This document shows, one piece after another, positions 35,214 to 42,798 of a DNA stretch of 64,000 nucleotides. This stretch comes from Mycobacterium marinum. GTDB lineage: Bacteria > Actinomycetota > Actinomycetes > Mycobacteriales > Mycobacteriaceae. Under the pieces are notes generated by a model. The model was given only the letters and a program-made list of their open reading frames with translations. It did not search any database and had not been told where the DNA came from. Made by a program: the position numbers and the translations under genes. Within the stretch, counting starts at the first letter, position 1. The number at the start of each line of letters is the position of its first letter. The DNA is taken from contig NZ_CP024190.1 of assembly GCF_003391395.1 (NCBI RefSeq), positions 4,092,001 through 4,156,000 on the forward strand, read 5' to 3'.

Positions 35214-36545
35214 TCACCGCAAGTTGCGCACCTGCACGAGCGAAACCAGGCCCATCTGGTGCCGCAGCGTCCTGGGCGGAAGCAGCCGAAAGCCGTGCAC
35301 ACCCGGCCGGCCCGTGGCGACCTGGACGATCTTGCGCGCGATGCGGAAATCCACGTCCTTGAGCACTCCCCGATCCGTTGTCGTCTCCAGCAGTGCCGAT
35401 AGGCCGGAAACCGCAAAGGGATTCGTGACATCGAGCATCACGTTGGTGGCCTCGACGAGCTGGCGCGCCCGTTCCTCGGCCGGCATTCCCGACAGGGCCG
35501 ATCCGGTCGCGTCCAGGCGCGTCGTGATGCGACCGACGAGGCGACGCAGCCGATGAGGCGCCAGCGCCATCGTCCCGGCATGGGTGACGGACATCCCGAG
35601 ACAGTCGATCCGGTTGCGGCCGCGGTAGGCCGGATCGGAGGCGCACGGTTGGCCGGTCGCGCTCAGGGTGGTGCGAAGCTCTTTGGCGAGCTTGCGTTTG
35701 ACGCCCAACTCGTCAAGCAGCGCATCGATTCGCGCATCCGCCTCGTGCAGCGCCGCGAGGTCAGGATGAGCGATGAGGAAGTCATCGTTGTACCGCGCGT
35801 AAAAGATGCCTTCGATACCGACGATCGCCCGGTCCATGGGTATGACCGCCAGATTGCCCAGCACCGGAACAAGCGGTGTTCCCATCGCGACGCCGTAGCG
35901 CCGGGTGAACTGGGCCCCGCTCTCATCGCGCACGATGGGGCGGGCCAGCGCGGTGATGAGGTCCCAGGTGTGAACCCCGATGCGGCCCTTCGAACTACCG
36001 AGTGTCGCGATCTCGCGCAGCGTTGGCCACAGCGCCGCGTCCGGACCGACCGGCAGACTGTCACCGTAGTGTTCGAAGTCTGACTGCAAGACATACAGCG
36101 GCGGGCCTTTGTCGCCCACCCGGTCGCGGTGAGCTCGCACATAGCCGGCAAGAGCACGCACCGCCGCAACATTCGTCAGGCCAGGCAGATAGGAGTAGAC
36201 GCCGGGCAGGCCGTAGCAGCGCGCGTTATGCGAAAGCAGCTGAAACAGAGCCGAACCCACGACGTGATCGCTGAACGCGGGCGTGTGGGCGGCGCGTACT
36301 TTCCCTTTGGTCTCGAGCATCCAGAGGTCGACCGGCTGCGGTCGGTATCGGCCGCTGCCGACACCGCGGGCTATCGCCCGCGACAGCGTGCGCCGCTGGC
36401 TTGCGGTGCCAAAGTAGGTGACGCCGCCGGCCGCCTCACCGAAGGCCAACCCGCGCCGGCGCTTCTTGGAGAAGATCCGCAGAATAGCGTCTTCGTAGGT
36501 CTTCGGATCCGCCAGTCGCCGCTCGATGTCAACGGGTTCAACCAT
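35214..36545 (-). CDS. Stand-alone reverse transcriptase (YNDD)
   Basis: This is a 443-residue protein with the ordered fingers-palm motifs of prokaryotic reverse transcriptases. KVRAAHTPAFSDHVVGSAL (82-100) matches RT1-2, VLQSDFEHYGDSLP (152-165) carries the first catalytic Asp156, and GVAMGTPLVPVLGNL (218-232) matches the RT4 region. FYARYNDDFLIAH (248-260) holds the active-site pair Asp254-Asp255. KRKLAKELRTTLS and IDCLGMSV match the following palm motifs. No maturase X, HNH or integrase domain follows; the last 120 residues are a helical thumb-like region. Its ATG overlaps the membrane gene by eight bases (ATGGTTGA), so the two are coupled. All catalytic residues are present. Its template and role are unknown. 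Confidence 0.88.
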   Translation of the reverse strand: MVEPVDIERRLADPKTYEDAILRIFSKKRRRGLAFGEAAGGVTYFGTASQRRTLSRAIARGVGSGRYRPQPVDLWMLETKGKVRAAHTPAFSDHVVGSALFQLLSHNARCYGLPGVYSYLPGLTNVAAVRALAGYVRAHRDRVGDKGPPLYVLQSDFEHYGDSLPVGPDAALWPTLREIATLGSSKGRIGVHTWDLITALARPIVRDESGAQFTRRYGVAMGTPLVPVLGNLAVIPMDRAIVGIEGIFYARYNDDFLIAHPDLAALHEADARIDALLDELGVKRKLAKELRTTLSATGQPCASDPAYRGRNRIDCLGMSVTHAGTMALAPHRLRRLVGRITTRLDATGSALSGMPAEERARQLVEATNVMLDVTNPFAVSGLSALLETTTDRGVLKDVDFRIARKIVQVATGRPGVHGFRLLPPRTLRHQMGLVSLVQVRNLR

Positions 36546-38712
36546 GGCGGCCCAGCCCCGTCTCCATGGTGCCCCAGCTGAACCGCCAGGCCTTCATGGT
36601 TTGCAGCCAGCGCCTGAACACCGCGGGTTCGGGGTCGGGAGGCAGCAGCATGAGCCGACGCAGCCTGCCATCGTGATACAGCGGCGTGAGCAGGCGATCA
36701 GCCAAGGGAACCACGATGGAGCCGCCTTCGAGGCTCGCTATTGCCGCGGGCAATGCCGCGGTCAACACACCGTGGTGGAGATTGCGCATGTCTCGTGCCC
36801 CCGCGAACGTATCGAGGTCGAAAACGATGCCGTCCGGAAAGAGCACATGAAACTCGGCGCAAAGCGTTTCAACATCACCCGACTGCGATGTCACATCGTC
36901 CATTGGCAGGATCCATTTTTCGGCGATCAGACGGTCGAGGGCGGCCGCTCCGGTAGTCATCGGCATGCCCAACGAGTTGCCGCGGTTGGCAGCGCCCCCG
37001 GTGATCGCCTGGAGCGCCAGATGCGGCTGCGGTGCGGTATCGCCGTTCGCGGCTCGCTGGTAGTAGACAAGAATCGTTGCCGACCGAAACGCGAAATGCC
37101 CTTTGCCACTGAAGTTTTGCCGCATCAGCGCCACCGCGGCCGATCTCTGCTTGGCCGCGATCGAGTCCGGGATGGTGATGCTGCCGACCAGGACTGGCCC
37201 CTGCTCACGGGCGAGCGCACGCATCCAGTCACCCAACATCAGCAGCGTGGGCGGCGCAGGTGGGCGGCGGTCTCGATAATGCTGCAGGTCGATCAGCACG
37301 ACAAGTTGAGCGATCAGCGCGGCGGTGATCTGAATCAGGTCAGAGGCGGGGTTGCGGTCCATCCATACCAGCCACAACAAACCGGCCAGCAACACGACAG
37401 TCAACAGGTGGGTGCCGAAACGACCTTCGGAGAACAGGCGGATCTGGTACATCCCGATCAAACTGCGCACGACAAAAAGCGGAAGCAACGCAAACAGGAA
37501 GCTCAGCGGAATGTCGTGCAGGACATAGGTCCCGAGCACGGCAGCAAGCGACCAGAAGAACAGGGCGATGAGCGGCGTCATCATCAGGAGACGGTGGAAG
37601 AAGAAGAGCCGAAATTCCCTGAGCGCCGGGATACTGCGCAGCCGGACGAAATCGAAATAGAAAAGCCCCGCGCCCTCGAAGGCGCCGCAAAACAACGGCA
37701 GCACCAGATAGAAGAACTGGAACACATCAACGTGCCGCCACGCCGCCACACCGGCGGTGAGATCAAACGATCGCGTGCTCGTCCCATACACGCCGACAAT
37801 GGCAAGCACGATGATCGCGTCCATGCGCAACACAAGTCCCGACAGCGTTGTCTGCAGACCAAGCCAGGGCGGGATCTTGGGCAACAGCCGCCAGAATGCG
37901 TACCAGGGTGCCCCCAGTTTCGGCCACAGCCCGGTCAGCCGATAGACCTCGAGGGTGAAGTGCACGGTGCCCCAAATGCCGATGGCGTTGGACGCGACGA
38001 TCGCAATGATGATCGCGGCGGTGGGATACCAGTAGAGGCCGGCGGTGAGAATTCCCAGCTGAACGAAGGTGGGAGCGAACATCAACCATCTAGGCCGGTA
38101 GATGCGCCGAGTGGCATAGATCCCGGAATGGATCACCCGGACCGGAAAGCCGAGCGCCAGTTCCAGGACCACCAGAAGTGCATAGAGGTGCGCAATCGAG
38201 TCGTCGCCCGAGGGGCGCAACAACGTCAGTGCAGCACCGGCACCGATCATCAAGACCACGGCCACAATCACCGAAAGAACCAACCAAGAACCAATTTCAC
38301 GTTCGGCCGCATCCCGGTCCCCGGCCCGGAAGAAACCCCTCAGCCGCTCCCGCATCACTTCGAGCAGCCCCCACCAGCCGCCGCCGGCGATCAGGCTGCC
38401 GATTCGCAGCACCATGACGGTAAACACGGCCAGCCCACCGAGGCTGGAGAGCAGCAGCAGGAATTCGATGACGTGAACGGCGAATCGGCTGGTGTCGAGC
38501 AGGAACGCGGACCGCAGCCGGTAGCGGAAGTAGGCGAAGATCCGGCCGGTGAGCAGGCTCGTGTAGAGAGAAACCAAGCGGCCTTCCCGGCGCGCTCTGC
38601 GCTGGAACCAGCGATCGATCTCGTTCACGAGACGCGTTTCCGGCGCCGCGAGCTCGTCGGCTTCGGCAAACACATGTGATCTTTGGCGGGCGATCCACCA
38701 ACGTTGACACAC
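36538..38712 (-). CDS. Flippase-like polytopic membrane protein with soluble C-terminal domain
   Basis: This is a 724-residue protein. Residues 1-75 are a basic cytosolic head; about 11-12 hydrophobic helices span 80-478 and recall MOP-type (polysaccharide/MurJ-like) flippases. A soluble domain of about 245 residues follows. That domain opens with a strand-helix-strand-strand pattern (VLVGSITIP, SIAAKQRSAAVALMRQNF, KGHFAFRS, ATILVYYQ, 507-551), compatible with a ferredoxin-like or degenerate GGDEF-like fold; this is inference. The start is a GTG at 38712; a GTG 39 bases downstream is an alternative. It is the first gene of a two-gene operon with the reverse transcriptase. I do not recognise a characterised homologue. 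Confidence 0.8.
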   Translation of the reverse strand: MCQRWWIARQRSHVFAEADELAAPETRLVNEIDRWFQRRARREGRLVSLYTSLLTGRIFAYFRYRLRSAFLLDTSRFAVHVIEFLLLLSSLGGLAVFTVMVLRIGSLIAGGGWWGLLEVMRERLRGFFRAGDRDAAEREIGSWLVLSVIVAVVLMIGAGAALTLLRPSGDDSIAHLYALLVVLELALGFPVRVIHSGIYATRRIYRPRWLMFAPTFVQLGILTAGLYWYPTAAIIIAIVASNAIGIWGTVHFTLEVYRLTGLWPKLGAPWYAFWRLLPKIPPWLGLQTTLSGLVLRMDAIIVLAIVGVYGTSTRSFDLTAGVAAWRHVDVFQFFYLVLPLFCGAFEGAGLFYFDFVRLRSIPALREFRLFFFHRLLMMTPLIALFFWSLAAVLGTYVLHDIPLSFLFALLPLFVVRSLIGMYQIRLFSEGRFGTHLLTVVLLAGLLWLVWMDRNPASDLIQITAALIAQLVVLIDLQHYRDRRPPAPPTLLMLGDWMRALAREQGPVLVGSITIPDSIAAKQRSAAVALMRQNFSGKGHFAFRSATILVYYQRAANGDTAPQPHLALQAITGGAANRGNSLGMPMTTGAAALDRLIAEKWILPMDDVTSQSGDVETLCAEFHVLFPDGIVFDLDTFAGARDMRNLHHGVLTAALPAAIASLEGGSIVVPLADRLLTPLYHDGRLRRLMLLPPDPEPAVFRRWLQTMKAWRFSWGTMETGLGRHG

Positions 38713-38792
38713 GGACGTGAAAAGCTGTACTGCGTTACTGGTTTGGGCGAGTGCGGGAATCTCCCACTCGACACCGCTGAGAAGAGTGGACC
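38713..38792. promoter_or_regulatory. Compact divergent promoter region, membrane protein-RT operon/RNase T2
   Basis: Only 80 bp separate the two divergent starts. An imperfect palindrome, GAGT-GC-GGG-AATCT-CCC-ACTC, lies at 38749-38769 and could be an operator shared by both sides. GAGAAGAG just before the ATG at 38793 is the RNase ribosome-binding site. No clear -10/-35 pair was identified. Confidence 0.4.
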
Positions 38793-39575
38793 ATGCAACT
38801 GCGGCGAGGCGATAAGGCTGTACTTTCGATATCGGCCGGTCTCGCGGCGATTGTCGTCGCGGCCGTCGCCTTCAGCCTGCTCGTGGTGGACCGCTCGCCG
38901 CCACCCTCCAAACAACCCGGCAACAGCAGCTCGAGCCTGCTCGTGATGACCTGGGGCCCCAGCCTGTGCCGGGTGGAGCGCAACAACTCCGGATGCAGAT
39001 CCGGTCACGTCGAGAAGTTGGGGCGGGCATTGATCCTGCACGGGCTCTGGCCCCAACCCCCAACCGAACAGTTCTGCGACGTGCCAAAGGCGGACGAAGG
39101 TCGGGCTCGTGACCATCTACGCGATACCGACATCGCGTCGCTGGATCTGCCGCAGGACGTGCAATCGAAGTTGCAGTCGATGATGTCGGACATCAAGGCC
39201 ATGGTGCCCCACGAGTGGTATGCGCATGGCAGCTGTTCCGGCGTCACACCGGCGGTCTACTTCAGCGATGCCGTGACACTCGCCGACCAGCTCGGCAGGA
39301 TCCTCGATCCGGTGTTCGAGAAGGCGCAGGGCCGGCAATTGTCGCTCGGCACGATACGCGAGCGCATCGATGCCGAACTGGGCGACGGGGCGGGCGAGCG
39401 CGTCAGTCTCACCTGCCGCGATGTCGACAAGAAAGAGATCGTCGTCTACGAGGTGCAACTGTCGCTTCCTCCCGTCGCCGAACTTAGCGCCACCCAGAGC
39501 ACCCTGTCGCTGCAAGACTTGCTCTTCAAAGGCCCAACGATATCCGCCCAATGCCTGCGTGGACGTGTGCCGTGA
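38793..39575 (+). CDS. RNase T2-family ribonuclease, membrane-anchored or secreted
   Basis: This 260-residue protein has an N-terminal hydrophobic segment (about 10-32), then a Ser/Pro-rich linker and an RNase T2 domain. The two active-site boxes are intact: LHGLWPQ (His83) and HEWYAHGSC (His140, Glu141, His145). Cys residues near them fit the family's disulfides. RNase T2 cleaves single-stranded RNA through 2',3'-cyclic phosphates outside the cytosol. It diverges from the membrane protein-reverse transcriptase operon. Confidence 0.88.
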   Translation: MQLRRGDKAVLSISAGLAAIVVAAVAFSLLVVDRSPPPSKQPGNSSSSLLVMTWGPSLCRVERNNSGCRSGHVEKLGRALILHGLWPQPPTEQFCDVPKADEGRARDHLRDTDIASLDLPQDVQSKLQSMMSDIKAMVPHEWYAHGSCSGVTPAVYFSDAVTLADQLGRILDPVFEKAQGRQLSLGTIRERIDAELGDGAGERVSLTCRDVDKKEIVVYEVQLSLPPVAELSATQSTLSLQDLLFKGPTISAQCLRGRVP

Positions 39576-40114
39576 GGATTTGCTCAAGTTTTGCGAACTC
39601 CACCGCTACATAAACCCAACGCCGTCGGTGGCGGTCGTTTCGCGGGTACCATCCCACCTCGCATCTGCACCCCGGTCAACCGCATACGGACTTCGATCCC
39701 GTGTCACCGGCCCGGGCATCAAACCGACACGGCAAGCGGGTGACCGGCCGGTGAATGCCCGGCCCGAGCGCCGCGATGAACCTGAATCCGAAACCAGCGG
39801 GCCATCATCCATGCGATAGATACGCCCACGGAAATGGATGCGCGCCGGCCGGACGACGAATCCGTCCTACCTACAGCACGTCGACTTGCCGGTCGGGCCC
39901 CGACGAATCGACTGCCGCACCGCAACCAGGGAACATCACGCCGATACCCTCCCGGGGTAGGGTATTATCCTTCGGCGCCCGAGCTGATTAGCATTCCCGC
40001 TGTGGGTACGCCGGGCATCAGACATTTTGCCCGCCCAATCGCTGGACCGTGGTTTGGCGACCGGCCGGGCACCAGCTCATGCACCAATCCGAAATTCAAG
40101 AAGTAGGAGAAAGC
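39576..40114. other. Intergenic region before the lipoprotein
   Basis: This 539-bp stretch has no gene that I can support. Open frames such as 39606-39812 on the minus strand have no recognisable content. The notable element is the copper-box-like sequence at 39945-39959 with a nearby TATTAT. A short frame ending at 40106 (last residues SSCTNPKFKK) is possible but has no supporting evidence. Confidence 0.6.
39945..39968 (+). promoter_or_regulatory. RicR-type copper box with adjacent -10
   Basis: TACCC-TCCCG-GGGTA (39945-39959) matches the TACCC-N5-GGGTA palindrome bound by the copper repressor RicR in M. tuberculosis. The -10-like TATTAT (39963-39968) follows at once, so a bound repressor would block the promoter. 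The first gene downstream is the lipoprotein at 40115. In M. tuberculosis a lipoprotein gene, lpqS, belongs to this regulon, but the protein here does not look like LpqS. Confidence 0.6.
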
Positions 40115-40741
40115 ATGCATATTGCGCTAGTTCGAGCGGCGGCGGTCGCGGTGCTCCTGTCCCCCGGCTTCCTCGCCGTCGGCTGTGGTTCGGACTCGAC
40201 GAAGTCCGGACCAACCACGCCGACCCAGTCGACGGCCAGCGGGGCGTCTTCGACAACCACGGCCCAGGCCAGCGGCGGTGAATGCCCCGCGGCGACCGCG
40301 GTCAACGTCAGCTCGACAAACGGCGGCTACCCGGATGGGATCAATTGGTCCACCGTCTACGCGGCGGCAGATCGCCCGCTGGCCGGCCTGGGGGGTGACG
40401 GCAGGGCGATCGTGGTGTACATCGGCACCACCAAGCGTCCGCTGGCGGAGCTCAAGGATCGCAAGATTGAACTGGCGGCCGACGAAGCGTTCCTCAAGCT
40501 GGAGTTCACCAACGGCGCGCAGAATGCCGGGGAAGGCGACTACACCACCTCCAGCGACCGCAAAGACCCCAACACGTTCGATCTCTCGATCCGGGTGACC
40601 GGACGAACGACGGTGCAGATGTCGCAGGCAAAGGGCAAGGCCCAGCTGGTCACCGACGGTAACCGGGTCTGCGGCAACTTCGACATTGCGGACAAGTGGA
40701 CGTCGGCGTCTGGCACCTTCGTAGCCGAGGTGGCAACCTAG
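40115..40741 (+). CDS. Putative lipoprotein, possibly copper-responsive
   Basis: This 208-residue protein has a signal peptide and the lipobox LAVGC (Cys25), then a Ser/Thr-rich linker (about 26-55) and a beta-rich domain with two Cys (GECPAAT, RVCGNF). AGTAGGAGA precedes the ATG at 40115, which is preferred over an upstream GTG because it places the signal peptide at the N-terminus. No family is recognised. The copper-type box 155 bp upstream suggests a role in metal handling, but no Met/His-rich metal site is visible. Confidence 0.75.
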   Translation: MHIALVRAAAVAVLLSPGFLAVGCGSDSTKSGPTTPTQSTASGASSTTTAQASGGECPAATAVNVSSTNGGYPDGINWSTVYAAADRPLAGLGGDGRAIVVYIGTTKRPLAELKDRKIELAADEAFLKLEFTNGAQNAGEGDYTTSSDRKDPNTFDLSIRVTGRTTVQMSQAKGKAQLVTDGNRVCGNFDIADKWTSASGTFVAEVAT

Positions 40742-40794
40742 CCCGACCAGCCGGTTCATCGGCGTGCGTGTGGTGCGGCAGGATGGATATCACC

Positions 40795-41514
40795 ATGACC
40801 GACACCGCGACCGATCCTGCGCCCCCAACCGCCAGCCGGGGGCGTCACCTGGTGCGGCTCGCGCTGTTCGCCGGGTTCCTGCTCGGGATGTTCTATCTGG
40901 TTGCCGTGGCCCGTGTCATCGACATCGCGGGGATCCGTAGCGCGATCACGGCGACGGGCCCCCTGGCGCCGCTGGCGTATGTCGTGATGTCGACCGTCCT
41001 CGGCGCGGTGTTCGTCCCGGGTCCGATCCTGGCGGCCGGCAGCGGCGTGCTGTTCGGCCCGGTACTGGGCACATTCGTGACCCTAGGCGCGACGGTGGGC
41101 ACCGCGGTGGTCGCCAGCCTGCTCGGCCGACGCGCGGGCCGGGACAGCGCCCGTGTCCTGCTGGGCACCGACCGCGCCAATCGTCTCGATGCACGGATCG
41201 AACGTCAGGGGCTGTGGGCGGTGGTTGGCCAGCGCTTCATCCCCGGCATCTCGGACGCACTGGCCTCCTACACCTTCGGGGCCTTCGGGGTACCGCTGTG
41301 GCAGATGATCCTCGGGTCGCTCATCGGATCTGCGCCGCGCGCGTTCGTCTACACCGCACTGGGTGCCACCATCATGAACCTGTCGTCCTGGCTGGCGTAC
41401 GCGGCCATCGCCGTCTGGTGCGTGACCGCGATCGTCGGGGCAGTCACCGCGCGGCGCGAGTACCGCAAGTGGCGTGAGCGCGCGAGCGACCCGGCGCCGG
41501 CCGAGTCGGCCTAG
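40795..41514 (+). CDS. TVP38/TMEM64 (DedA-like) membrane protein
   Basis: This protein has about 239 residues and six hydrophobic stretches. It carries the family core FVPGPILAAGSGVLFGPVLGT, GQRFIPGISDALASYTFGAFG and GSLIGSAPRAFVYTALG, with a basic amphipathic segment (RRAGRDSARVLL) between. The family is implicated in lipid scrambling or transport in the inner membrane. The start is at MTDTATDP; an ATG 12 bases upstream is also in frame. It lies 53 bp after the lipoprotein gene and may be co-transcribed. Confidence 0.87.
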   Translation: MTDTATDPAPPTASRGRHLVRLALFAGFLLGMFYLVAVARVIDIAGIRSAITATGPLAPLAYVVMSTVLGAVFVPGPILAAGSGVLFGPVLGTFVTLGATVGTAVVASLLGRRAGRDSARVLLGTDRANRLDARIERQGLWAVVGQRFIPGISDALASYTFGAFGVPLWQMILGSLIGSAPRAFVYTALGATIMNLSSWLAYAAIAVWCVTAIVGAVTARREYRKWRERASDPAPAESA

Positions 41515-41616
41515 GTTCATCCGCGTCGACGACGACACCATCGGGTGACGGCTGGGCGGCGCTGCCGTACGGTCGCCAGCGACCCGTGAATCTTGTTTGG
41601 AAGGTGAGCGCACGCG

Positions 41617-42747
41617 ATGCCGGAGCAGTCTCAGGTCCCATCCGCGGCCAGTGTCGCCGTGAGTCTGGCGTGGGTGGGCGGTGCGCTGGTCGGCGCCTAC
41701 CTGCTCGGCGTGCTGTTGTCGTGGATATTGAAACGCATCGGCCGGCGCAGCGAACTGCTGCGCGATATCGCGCCGCTTACCCGCAAGCCGCTTCGGGTCA
41801 CATTGATGGTGATTGCCGCGATTGTCGCGGTACACGGTTCCGTGCACGGTGCCGTGGCCTTACACGGCTGGGTTGACCACACCCTGGTGCTGCTGTTGAT
41901 CGCCGCCATCACCTGGCTGGTGGCCAGCCTGGTGCTCGTCGCGGAGCGGCGCGCGATCAATCAGTTCGGTGGCGGTGACGCGACGATGACCGATGCCGAT
42001 CTGCACCGCAGACGGATCCGGACCCAGGTGACGACGCTGCGCAGGCTGGCGGTGGCCGCCGTGGTGCTGTTGGGTCTGGCGGCGGCCCTGATGACCTTCC
42101 CCGCCTTCGCCGCGCTCGGCACCGCCCTGTTGGCCTCCGCGGGCGTGCTGTCGGTGGTGGCCGGTCTTGCCGCGCAGACCTCGCTCGGTGCGGTCTTCGC
42201 CGGTATCCAGATAGCGTTCTCCGACGCCATCCGCGTCGGCGATGTCGTTGTGCTCGAGGATAAATGGGGCCGCATCGAGGAGATCACGCTGACCTATGTG
42301 GTGGTAAACCTCTGGGACCAGCGACGGCTGGTCTTGCCCACCACTTACTTCACCACGACACCATTTGAGAACTGGACGCGCAACGCCACCGAACTGCTGG
42401 GCACCGTCGAACTCGACGTCGACTTCGCGGTTGGGCTGCAGGCGATGCGCGCCGAACTGCAGCGTCAGCTGGCCGGCAGCGAACTTTGGGACCAGCGCGT
42501 TGGCGCGTTGCAGGTGACCGACGCCGTCGGCGGCCACGTGCGGGTGCGGATACTGGTCAGTGCGCCCAATGCCGGCGCCCTGTGGGACCTGCGCTGCGCG
42601 GTCCGCGAAGGCATGGTCGACTGGTTGCAGCGCAACCAACCCGCAGCCCTACCGCGCTGGCGCGTTGCGCATTCCGACACCCGTTGCGCCGAACAGCCTG
42701 CATGCCGCGACGCCGGAAGCGGCGAAAATGAGCAGGCCCCTGGCTGA
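41617..42747 (+). CDS. MscS-family mechanosensitive channel
   Basis: This 376-residue protein has four to five membrane helices. The pore helix and its continuation carry the family pattern LSVVAGLAAQTSLGAVFAGIQIAFSDAIRVGDVV (in two adjoining stretches), followed by the beta domain VLEDKWGRIEEITLTYVVV and the W-rich FENWTRNA segment. It releases solutes on osmotic downshock. The last 30 residues are Cys-containing and low in structure. It lies 102 bp downstream of the TVP38-like gene and converges with the VIT-VWA gene. Confidence 0.9.
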   Translation: MPEQSQVPSAASVAVSLAWVGGALVGAYLLGVLLSWILKRIGRRSELLRDIAPLTRKPLRVTLMVIAAIVAVHGSVHGAVALHGWVDHTLVLLLIAAITWLVASLVLVAERRAINQFGGGDATMTDADLHRRRIRTQVTTLRRLAVAAVVLLGLAAALMTFPAFAALGTALLASAGVLSVVAGLAAQTSLGAVFAGIQIAFSDAIRVGDVVVLEDKWGRIEEITLTYVVVNLWDQRRLVLPTTYFTTTPFENWTRNATELLGTVELDVDFAVGLQAMRAELQRQLAGSELWDQRVGALQVTDAVGGHVRVRILVSAPNAGALWDLRCAVREGMVDWLQRNQPAALPRWRVAHSDTRCAEQPACRDAGSGENEQAPG

Positions 42748-42798
42748 TCGACTTCGCGATCGGCTGCTCCGCGGTCCAGTGTGGCCCGAACACCTGCC

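Noticed and set aside
35214..36545. Reverse transcriptase as part of a group II intron or a diversity-generating element
   Set aside because: There is no maturase X or HNH domain, no intron-like RNA domain at the flanks, and no pair of template/variable repeats in the neighbourhood.
36526..38679. A 717-codon plus-strand open frame, rich in Gln, His and Arg
   Set aside because: It lies antisense to the membrane protein gene, has low-complexity composition typical of a reversed hydrophobic gene, and shows no domain.
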